From positions 1 through 9,014 of the forward strand of contig CAJOJC010000114.1 in NCBI GenBank assembly GCA_905234775.1: a stretch of 9,014 bases of DNA, read 5' to 3'. The stretch comes from an uncultured Bacteroidales bacterium (GTDB lineage Bacteria; Bacteroidota; Bacteroidia; Bacteroidales; UBA932). Under the pieces are notes generated by a model. The model was not told the DNA's origin and did not search any database. It saw nothing but the letters and a program-made list of their open reading frames with translations. The position numbers and the translations under genes are program-made. Every line of letters begins with the position of its first letter. Position 1 is the stretch's first letter. Positions 1-5,174 of this stretch are shown here, one piece after another.

Positions 1-31
1 GGCTCTCCTCGCACCCGACTGTTGCCTAGTT

Positions 32-93
32 ATCACCCGAAATGTCTAATAGGGGCTTTGAGATGGTAGTCCATCACCCCATTTGTCTAATAG
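32..93. repeat. Pair of imperfect 21-bp direct repeats
   Basis: Two copies of ATCACCC-N4-TGTCTAATAG lie at 32-52 and 73-93. They match at 18 of 21 positions, with the differences in the four central bases, and have a 41-bp period. The period is not a multiple of three, so they are not an in-frame protein repeat. They lie beyond the terminator of the tRNA gene. Function is unknown: they could be the edge of a decayed mobile element or a protein-binding pair. Nothing else is recognisable in 1-112. Confidence 0.5.
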
Positions 94-112
94 ACCAAAG
101 AATCTGAATCGC

Positions 113-145
113 AAAAAAGAGCAACTGCGTCGCAGCTGCTCTTTT
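113..145 (-). terminator. Intrinsic terminator of tRNA-Asn
   Basis: Read on the minus strand, a long GC-containing hairpin (arms AAAAGAGCAGCTGC and GCAGTTGCTCTTTT, one G-U pair, loop GAC) is followed by a run of six T. It begins three bases after the tRNA 3' end, as expected for a single-gene tRNA transcript. On the plus strand the G-U pair becomes an A-C mismatch, so the structure favours minus-strand transcription. Confidence 0.85.
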
Positions 146-147
146 CG

Positions 148-221
148 CTCCCCCTCGGGGACTTGAACCCAGGACCCCCTGATTAACAGTCAGGTGCTCT
201 AACCAACTGAGCTAAGGAGGA
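148..221 (-). tRNA. tRNA-Asn (anticodon GTT)
   Basis: A full cloverleaf can be folded on the minus strand. The acceptor stem pairs TCCTCCT with AGGGGGA (one G-U), with discriminator G. The D arm contains TAGCTCAGTTGGTTAGAGC. The anticodon stem is CCTGA/TCAGG with loop CTGTTAA, giving anticodon GTT. The T arm has a TTCAAGT loop, with one T-C mismatch in its stem. The gene is 74 nt long and CCA is not encoded, so it must be added after transcription, which is usual in Bacteroidota. It has its own promoter upstream and terminator downstream, so it is probably a single-gene transcription unit. Confidence 0.97.
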
Positions 222-232
222 ATTTCATAGTG

Positions 233-248
233 CCGCTTTTTCAAGCGG
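233..248 (-). other. Stem-loop in the 5' leader of pre-tRNA-Asn
   Basis: A perfect 6-bp inverted repeat, CCGCTT/AAGCGG with a 4-nt loop, lies between the tRNA promoter and the mature 5' end. The predicted transcription start is near 247, so the transcript would begin with this hairpin. It could protect the precursor or guide RNase P processing; both roles are inference. Confidence 0.45.
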
Positions 249-253
249 GACTG

Positions 254-284
254 CAAAAGTAGTACAAAAATTGGATTCCGCAAA
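254..284 (-). promoter_or_regulatory. Bacteroidota-type promoter for tRNA-Asn
   Basis: On the minus strand, TTTG (281-284) is followed by exactly 19 nt and TACTTTTG (254-261), an exact match to the primary sigma factor consensus TTTG-N19-21-TAnnTTTG known from Bacteroides. The -7 box lies about 33 nt before the mature tRNA 5' end. This is the best-formed promoter in the window. Confidence 0.8.
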
Positions 285-304
285 GAATCCGGTCAAAAAA
301 TTAG

Positions 305-312
305 TATCTTTG
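305..312 (+). promoter_or_regulatory. -7 box for the HU/NUDIX/DUF4922 cluster
   Basis: TATCTTTG fits TAnnTTTG and lies 42 nt before the ATG at 355. No TTTG is found at the expected 19-21 nt upstream, so the -33 part is weak. The box lies downstream of an in-frame TTG at 271, which argues that the TTG is not the start codon. It points away from the tRNA-Asn promoter, making 254-312 a divergent promoter region. Confidence 0.6.
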
Positions 313-321
313 TGTTTGAGG

Positions 322-340
322 CCCCGCGAAGAATGCGGGG
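322..340 (+). other. GC-rich hairpin in the 5' leader
   Basis: A perfect stem CCCCGC/GCGGGG with a 7-nt loop (GAAGAAT) starts about 10 nt after the -7 box and ends 14 nt before the ATG at 355. In the predicted 37-nt leader it would be the only structure. It could affect mRNA stability or ribosome access. No T run follows, so it is not an intrinsic terminator. Confidence 0.5.
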
Positions 341-354
341 TGACGCAACACTAT

Positions 355-960
355 ATGGATATCAATCAATTGTCCACTCTCGTCAGAAGTCTGATTCTGG
401 ACTCAGACGAGGTCCTCGTCCCCGGCCTGGGAACCTTCCGCGCAGAAGTAGTCCCGGCCTCTTTTTCCGATAAAGGTTTTACAGTCAACCCTCCGTATAG
501 GAAGCTTACGTTCGTCTCTGAAGAGCTCGAAGGTGCAGCGAAGGTAGAGGCGGAAGGCCTGGAAGAATGTGTCGCAAAGCTGAAAAAAGAGCTGAACGAA
601 ACCCGCTGCGTAGAACTGACTGGCCTCGGAAAGCTTCGACTGACTAAGTCGGATCAGTACTTCTTCGTCCCCGACGAAGACGCAGATATCTACCCTGAGG
701 GCTTCGGCCTGGAGCCCGTGTCGCTGAAGAACAAAGAGGCCCGCGAAGCTCAAGCCAGCAAGGCCGAAAAGCCTAAAAAGACTCGCGAACCCAGACCACG
801 CAATCCCAAGCGCACGGCTATCATTGTCGCCGTGGTGATTCTCGATATCATCCTTATCGCGATAGTGGCCCTGAAGGTGCTGGGAACGGTAGCTCCGGAC
901 TTCATCGATAAACTTCTGTACACGGAAGAGGAGCTCGCAATCCTCCACAACAACCTATGA
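355..960 (+). CDS. HU-CCDC81-like membrane protein without SPOR domain
   Basis: A 201-residue protein. I chose the ATG at 355 because MDINQL is the typical family N-terminus and because a -7 box lies between it and the TTG at 271. Residues 1-60 resemble the first HU-like (CCDC81-type) fold, with VLVPGLGTF and a VNPP segment where HU proteins have their DNA-binding arm. Residues 65-115 look like a second HU-like unit (CVELTGLGKL). A Lys/Arg/Pro linker (135-153) leads to one transmembrane helix (about 154-177). Only a 24-residue tail follows. In Bacteroidota relatives this architecture usually ends in a periplasmic SPOR domain that binds denuded peptidoglycan, and that domain is missing here. 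The N-terminus is probably cytoplasmic and may bind DNA or act as a scaffold. The stop codon overlaps the next start (ATGA), so translation is probably coupled. Family placement is fairly sure; function is unknown. Confidence 0.8.
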   Translation: MDINQLSTLVRSLILDSDEVLVPGLGTFRAEVVPASFSDKGFTVNPPYRKLTFVSEELEGAAKVEAEGLEECVAKLKKELNETRCVELTGLGKLRLTKSDQYFFVPDEDADIYPEGFGLEPVSLKNKEAREAQASKAEKPKKTREPRPRNPKRTAIIVAVVILDIILIAIVALKVLGTVAPDFIDKLLYTEEELAILHNNL

Positions 961-1520
961 TCGAGCTCGTCTATCCCCTTGAGCCGGTGCCGCTGATTGG
1001 CCCGCAGGCAGACGCATCTGAGACCGTCCCCGTCGTAGACGAAAACGGCCTCGTCGTTGCCCGCGCAGCCCGCGAATACTGTCATTCCGAAGAGCCGCTC
1101 CTTCACCCGGTCGTCCATCTTCAGATTGTAGACCGCTACTCCCGCCTTTTCCTCCAGCATCGCAGCGAGAACAAGGAAACTTACCCCGGTCGCTGGGATA
1201 CTGCCGTCGGGGGCCATGTCTCCTACGGCGAGTACTACGAAGAAGCGCTGCTGCGCGAAGCGGGCGAAGAGCTCGGCCTATACGACTTCCACCCGCAGTA
1301 CATCGATAACTATATCGCCGGCGACGAAACCGACCGCGAGATGGTCGGGCTCTACGCGACCGTGGGCTCGTTCGACCTCCATCCGGATAACTACGAGGTC
1401 TCGGAGGGCCGCTATTGGACCATGGACGAGATCGAGGCGAGCCTGGGCATGGACGTTTTCACCCCCGAGTTCGAAGCCGAATACCGCGCATACAAAGATA
1501 GAATCCTCGCGCTGCTATGA
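957..1520 (+). CDS. NUDIX hydrolase (YfcD/IDI-like)
   Basis: A 187-residue soluble protein with a complete Nudix box. G86 and E92 are followed by R100-E101 and E104-E105-x-G107, fitting Gx5Ex7REUxEExGU, so the Mg-binding glutamates are intact. The WDTAVGGHVSYGE approach to the box and the short lead-in (PVVDENGLVVARAAR) resemble the YfcD / isopentenyl-diphosphate-isomerase-like branch, whose members hydrolyse nucleoside or other diphosphates; the substrate cannot be read from sequence. It overlaps both neighbours by ATGA, so it is the middle gene of a translationally coupled trio. The partner downstream is a HIT-type phosphorylase-like protein, which hints at nucleotide or nucleotide-sugar turnover (inference). 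Confidence 0.9.
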   Translation: MIELVYPLEPVPLIGPQADASETVPVVDENGLVVARAAREYCHSEEPLLHPVVHLQIVDRYSRLFLQHRSENKETYPGRWDTAVGGHVSYGEYYEEALLREAGEELGLYDFHPQYIDNYIAGDETDREMVGLYATVGSFDLHPDNYEVSEGRYWTMDEIEASLGMDVFTPEFEAEYRAYKDRILALL

Positions 1521-2917
1521 CCGACGAATTGATAAAGTTCATCCAGGACCAGCTGTCCGTCTGGCCGATGGCGTCGGCGAACTTCCGCTCGATGAAAGCG
1601 GCCGAAGTGCGGGATCTGACCGTGGGCGGGATCCCGGTGAAAGCGCAGCACAACCCCTGCCGTATCGGCAGCACGACGGCCGTGGTCGACAAGGAGGCGG
1701 TAGCAGCCCGCCCGTGCTTCCTCTGCGTCCCCAACCGCCCCAAGGAGCAGTTCCATATCAAGTTCGACGGCCGTAAGGGGCGCCGCTACAATGTCCAGGT
1801 CAACCCGTTCCCGATCTTCCCGAACCACCTCGTCATCGCGCGCGATCAACACGTCCCCCAGTCCGTCTGGCACAACTTCGTGGACATGATGGACTTCGCG
1901 CGTAAGTACCCGGAGTTCCTCGTCTTCTACAACGGCCCGTACAGCGGTGCGTCGGCCCCCGACCACATGCACTATCAGGCGATCCCGACCGGGCTGCTGC
2001 CCCTCCAGAATGCGATCGACCGCTGGCTCGACGAAGGCCAGACTCCGCTCGCGACGGGGCAGGACGCGAAGCTGTACCATTTCCCGCACTTTTGCCGTGG
2101 GGTCTACGCCCTGCGCTCGGATACCCCCAAATCGCTGGCGAAGCTGTTCTACCAGCTCGTAGACTGCTGCCCCACGATCGAGGGCGAGCCGGAACCGCGC
2201 CTGAACCTGTTTGCCTACTGCTATCGGAGCGAGTACCGCTGCTTCGTGGTGCTCCGCGGCGCGGTGCGCTCACACCACTATTATGCCGACGGTCCGGATC
2301 ACCTCACCATGAGCCCCGGCGCCGCGGACATGGCCGGCCTCTTTGTCTGCCCGCTGAAAGCGGACTACGACAAGCTTACCGGCCCGCTGCTCGAGTCCGT
2401 GCTCGACGAAGTCTGCATCTCGCCCGAAGACGAGAAGATGGTCGCATGGCGAATGACCCGTCACCAGTCGAAGGTGGACGTCCCCATCGCCCAGGGAGAT
2501 TCGATCGTGTTCGAGATGATCTCCGACGGCGCCGGTCCCCAGCGAGTCAGCCTCTCCGAGGGCCGAATCGACTACGGCGGCGCGCTCTACGACGAGCTCT
2601 ATTTCGACAGCGTCACCCGCTCGACCGTCTTCGCCCCGGCGTCGTTCATCATCCATGGTCCCGAACCCCGCCGTTTCACGGTGGAGGGTGGCACGATTCG
2701 TGCATGTAACCATATCGGTATCGAGAATTACCTGCTGAGTAAGATGTCCGAAGAGTTAAGCCCGGACCTCCCGCTCGAAGAAACAAAAAAAGCAGTGATA
2801 CGGCGCAGGGCCGAGATAATGGCCGAGACCGATCACCCCGAATATAAAGGTTTGACAATAGAAATATTAACCAATGTCCGTCAGGCGGTTGACCTTACCT
2901 GGGGACAGCTAAAATAA
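1517..2917 (+). CDS. DUF4922 (HIT/GDP-galactose phosphorylase-like) fused to a SpoIID-like tail
   Basis: A 466-residue protein. Residues 1 to about 310 match my recollection of DUF4922, a Bacteroidota family related to GalT/Ap4A phosphorylase and plant GDP-L-galactose phosphorylase. They include PCFLC (66-70) followed by NRPKEQ, FPNHLVIA (101-108), and the HIT-type motif H150-M-H152-Y-Q154, in which the middle His would be the nucleotidylated residue. A nucleotide-sugar or dinucleotide phosphorylase activity is inferred. Residues 320-466 look like the start of a Bacteroidota SpoIID/LytB domain: YGGALYDELYF, then IENYLLSKMSEELSPDLPLE, where E413 aligns with the catalytic Glu of SpoIID. The expected Cys-containing second half is absent, and the protein ends soon after YKGLTIE. 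There is no signal peptide, so the tail would stay in the cytoplasm. The gene starts in an ATGA overlap with the NUDIX gene and ends 6 nt before the next gene. DUF4922 is confident; the SpoIID reading is moderate. Confidence 0.8.
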   Translation: MTDELIKFIQDQLSVWPMASANFRSMKAAEVRDLTVGGIPVKAQHNPCRIGSTTAVVDKEAVAARPCFLCVPNRPKEQFHIKFDGRKGRRYNVQVNPFPIFPNHLVIARDQHVPQSVWHNFVDMMDFARKYPEFLVFYNGPYSGASAPDHMHYQAIPTGLLPLQNAIDRWLDEGQTPLATGQDAKLYHFPHFCRGVYALRSDTPKSLAKLFYQLVDCCPTIEGEPEPRLNLFAYCYRSEYRCFVVLRGAVRSHHYYADGPDHLTMSPGAADMAGLFVCPLKADYDKLTGPLLESVLDEVCISPEDEKMVAWRMTRHQSKVDVPIAQGDSIVFEMISDGAGPQRVSLSEGRIDYGGALYDELYFDSVTRSTVFAPASFIIHGPEPRRFTVEGGTIRACNHIGIENYLLSKMSEELSPDLPLEETKKAVIRRRAEIMAETDHPEYKGLTIEILTNVRQAVDLTWGQLK

Positions 2918-2923
2918 AAGATT

Positions 2924-4360
2924 ATGAAACTGTTTAAGCTCACACTCGCAGCTCTCCTCGCAGGCGCCCTCGTTTGCGGCGTTCCTGCAGCAGCTCAGAC
3001 ACGCGGAGGAGGTAGCTCAAAATCAACCTCTACTACCCGCAGTTCGTCTTCGTCTTCGTCTTCGAGGGGTTCGAGTTCTGCATCAAGGAGCTCGTCATCC
3101 TCTTCGAAGAGTGTCTCAGCGACTCGCGCCTCGTCTTCTTCAAGTAGCTCGGCCGTGAGATCGTCTTCCTCTTCATCAAGCTCGCAGCAGAAAAAGAGCG
3201 CAACTACTACCCGTAGTTCTTCGTCGTCTTCGCAGCAGAAGAGTACTTCCGCAAACCGCAGTTCCTCTGCTCAGCAGAAGACTACGACAACTACCCGCAA
3301 TTCTTCTTCCGCCAACAAGAGCAGTTCTACCGTAAGGCAGTCTTCTTCTACCGGGACATCAAGTTCGCCGCAGAAAAAGAGCGCAGCTACGGTTCGCAAT
3401 CCTAAGGGTACTACTACTACGACTCCTCAGAAGACTCCCGCCCAGAGAGCCTCTTCGGTAACTAAGAGGGAATCTCAGGACAAGTCAAAGGCAGCGACCC
3501 GCGCAGACGGCGCAGTGACCCGCAACGCAGGCAGCAGCTCGGCTCAGAAGCCTTCGGCAGCTACCCGTAACGCGGCTCCCGCTCTGGAGAACAATCGCAG
3601 CGGGAACACCGGCGGAAATGTCCGTATGAACAATGAACCGTCGCACAGGACTCCTCCTGCAAGCCGTGGACACATCGACTACAACAGGCCTTCAAGGTTC
3701 TATGACTATGGCTATCACTATTACGGTTACAGAATCCACCGCCTGCCTCCTCGTCACACCGTTTACGACTACTGGGGACGCCGTTACTACTACTACGACG
3801 GAATCTACTACTACTATCGCGGAGGTGTCTACTACGTTTGCCGTCCTCCTTTCGGCTACTTCTTCGAGCCCGGTCTCTACTACTATGAGCCTGTAAGATG
3901 CCGCATGAGGTACTACACATACGCAGATCATCAGTATCATCTGATCAACGACAACTACCGTACTATCGCTGAGCAGAACGCTATCATAGCCCAGAACAAT
4001 GCTACCATCGCTCGTCAGCAGGCTACCCTTCAGGCTCAGCAGACTCAGCAGCTGAGGATGTCTTCCGAATCATACCAGCTCGCAATGAGGCTCGGCCTGG
4101 TTCAGAGCTACGCAGCAGTAGGTCAGGAATACTTCTACGACGACGGTGTGTTCTTCGTTCTGAACGCCAACGGACGTTACGAGACTATCGTTCCTCCTGC
4201 AGGCGCCCTTGTAGACGAACTCCCTGACGACTACGAAGTCGTTGTCCTCAATGATGGCAAGGAGTACTTCAAGGTAGATGAGACAATCTACCGTATGACC
4301 GTCAGCGAAGGAAAGGCTTACTTCGAGGTCCTCGGCCAGCTCCAGGACTTCAAGTGGTAA
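2924..4360 (+). CDS. Secreted Ser- and Tyr-rich DUF6515-like protein
   Basis: A 478-residue exported protein. A signal peptide (about 1-25, hydrophobic core TLAALLAGALVCGV, cleavage near PAAAQ) is followed by a Ser/Thr-rich tract (31-220). In this tract a [T/A/V]-[T/V/N]-R triplet recurs (R39, R68, R79, R97, R112, R125, R138, R158, R193, R200, R215) among poly-Ser and QQK spacers. Residues 251-345 carry about 28 Tyr. Residues 347-374 form four exact heptads (TIAEQNA, IIAQNNA, TIARQQA, TLQAQQT), a likely coiled coil. The C-terminus (402-475) has the short beta-rich pattern of DUF6515: IVPPAGALVDELP, then EYFKVDETIYR. Function of DUF6515 is unknown; a periplasmic or cell-surface location is likely. 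The gene starts 6 nt after the DUF4922 stop in an A-rich context with no Shine-Dalgarno, as usual for the phylum, and ends at a strong terminator. Confidence 0.8.
   Translation: MKLFKLTLAALLAGALVCGVPAAAQTRGGGSSKSTSTTRSSSSSSSSRGSSSASRSSSSSSKSVSATRASSSSSSSAVRSSSSSSSSQQKKSATTTRSSSSSSQQKSTSANRSSSAQQKTTTTTRNSSSANKSSSTVRQSSSTGTSSSPQKKSAATVRNPKGTTTTTPQKTPAQRASSVTKRESQDKSKAATRADGAVTRNAGSSSAQKPSAATRNAAPALENNRSGNTGGNVRMNNEPSHRTPPASRGHIDYNRPSRFYDYGYHYYGYRIHRLPPRHTVYDYWGRRYYYYDGIYYYYRGGVYYVCRPPFGYFFEPGLYYYEPVRCRMRYYTYADHQYHLINDNYRTIAEQNAIIAQNNATIARQQATLQAQQTQQLRMSSESYQLAMRLGLVQSYAAVGQEYFYDDGVFFVLNANGRYETIVPPAGALVDELPDDYEVVVLNDGKEYFKVDETIYRMTVSEGKAYFEVLGQLQDFKW
3043..3064 (+). repeat. TTCGTC hexanucleotide tandem repeat inside the Ser tract
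   Basis: About 3.7 copies of TTCGTC encode alternating TCG and TCT serine codons. A gain or loss of one unit would add or remove two Ser without changing frame, so the tract can vary in length while the gene stays open. Confidence 0.7.
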
Positions 4361-4367
4361 ACTAAGA

Positions 4368-5129
4368 TTAAATCAACTCAAGAATGCGGCGGGCAGTTTC
4401 AGACTGTCCGCTGCTTTTTATTGTGATGTCGCGAAGGGCGGGATCGCCGGGCGAGGAGTGCGCGACTGAGCGGGCGTCGAGAAGGCGGACGAGCTGACGG
4501 GCGGCGGCGGGGGCGGGATCGATGAAGCGCACCTCAGGCCCGGCGACCCTCTGGAGCACCGGAAGCAGGAACGGATAGTGTGTACAACCAAGAACTACCG
4601 TATCTGCGCCGGCCTTCAGCAGCGGCTCCAAACTGGCGCGGACGACCTCTTCGGCATGGGGTCCTTCAAGCTCGAGGCTCTCGACTAGTTCCACGAACCC
4701 ACGGCCTACGCGCTCGACTACCTTTACGTCACCGGCATATGTGTCGCGGGTGTCCAGGTACTTCGAGGCCTTGAGGGTTCCGGCGGTGGCGAGGACGCCG
4801 ATCACGCCGGTGCGAGTTCCGAGGGCGGCCGGTTTCACCGCCGGCTCCATCCCTATGAATGGAACCTCAGGCCACTCGGCGCGAAGAGACGCGATTGCCG
4901 CGGCAGTAGCGGTATTACACGCGATTACTACTGCGTCTGCGCCCTGCTTTAGAAAATCAGAGACTATCTCACGGCAGCGCCCTACGATAAACTCCGGAGT
5001 TTTCTCCCCGTAGGGACAGTTTGCGTTGTCTGAGTAGTACAGGAATTTATCGCCCGGAAGAAGGCGCAGGATCTCCTTGAGGACTGAAAGTCCTCCGGAG
5101 CCGGAATCCATTATGCCGATCGTCGCCAT
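4368..5129 (-). CDS. murI: Glutamate racemase MurI
   Basis: A 253-residue cytoplasmic enzyme that converts L-glutamate to D-glutamate for peptidoglycan. The cofactor-independent two-base mechanism needs two cysteines, and both are present: C71 in ACNTATAAAI and C182 in LGCTHYPFL. The N-terminal DSGSGGLSV (D8-S9) and YYSDNANCPYG match the substrate-binding loops. The length is close to the usual 255-285. The ATG lies 7 nt downstream of a TATATTTG box, so the transcript may be leaderless. The gene is convergent with the DUF6515-like gene (7 nt between stops), and the terminator of that gene lies inside the last codons of murI. No terminator of its own was seen on the minus strand. Confidence 0.97.
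   Translation of the reverse strand: MATIGIMDSGSGGLSVLKEILRLLPGDKFLYYSDNANCPYGEKTPEFIVGRCREIVSDFLKQGADAVVIACNTATAAAIASLRAEWPEVPFIGMEPAVKPAALGTRTGVIGVLATAGTLKASKYLDTRDTYAGDVKVVERVGRGFVELVESLELEGPHAEEVVRASLEPLLKAGADTVVLGCTHYPFLLPVLQRVAGPEVRFIDPAPAAARQLVRLLDARSVAHSSPGDPALRDITIKSSGQSETARRILELI
4386..4422 (+). terminator. Intrinsic terminator of the plus-strand cluster, inside murI
   Basis: A 12-bp stem (4386-4397 with 4403-4414, two G-U pairs) and a 5-nt loop (TTCAG) are followed by TTTTTATT. It begins 26 nt after the stop of the DUF6515-like gene and so ends the cluster that starts near 318. The same bases encode the murI C-terminus on the other strand. There the G-U pairs become A-C mismatches and no T run follows, so murI transcription should pass. 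Confidence 0.85.
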
Positions 5130-5136
5130 AGCTAGA

Positions 5137-5144
5137 CAAATATA
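5137..5144 (-). promoter_or_regulatory. -7 box of murI
   Basis: TATATTTG on the minus strand fits TAnnTTTG, with 7 nt between it and the ATG. A clear TTTG -33 box is not seen. The predicted start of transcription falls on or next to the start codon. Confidence 0.6.
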
Positions 5145-5158
5145 CCGATTATTTTCGT

Positions 5159-5166
5159 TAAATTTG
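5159..5166 (+). promoter_or_regulatory. -7 box of prfB
   Basis: TAAATTTG fits TAnnTTTG, with 8 nt between it and the prfB ATG at 5175. As for murI, the -33 box is weak and the leader would be absent or only a few bases. The box presumably drives prfB, the fumarase gene and the AsmA-like gene. Confidence 0.55.
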
Positions 5167-5174
5167 TTCGATAT

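Noticed and set aside
1..60. Short reading frames such as the one from ATG 43 (MSNRGFEMVV...)
   Set aside because: It is only 21 codons, spans a repeat copy, and has no recognisable start signal or homology.
271..354. TTG at 271 as start of the HU-like protein (28 extra residues)
   Set aside because: The extension is not family-like, a -7 promoter box lies inside it, and MDINQL at 355 matches known N-termini.
2092..2709. Long overlapping open frame on the plus strand within DUF4922, and similar long antisense frames opposite the NUDIX, DUF4922 and fumarase genes
   Set aside because: They are rich in Arg, Pro, Ala and Gly, resemble no family, and are shadows of GC-rich codon use in confidently identified genes.
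3027..3400. CRISPR array or satellite in the repetitive Ser-coding stretch
   Set aside because: The repeats are short, irregular and in frame with a secreted protein. There are no constant repeats with unique spacers.
4300..4367. Possible terminator for murI on the minus strand (GTCCT/AGGAC stem near 4335-4355)
   Set aside because: The stem is only 5 bp with a long loop and no T run, so it does not qualify.
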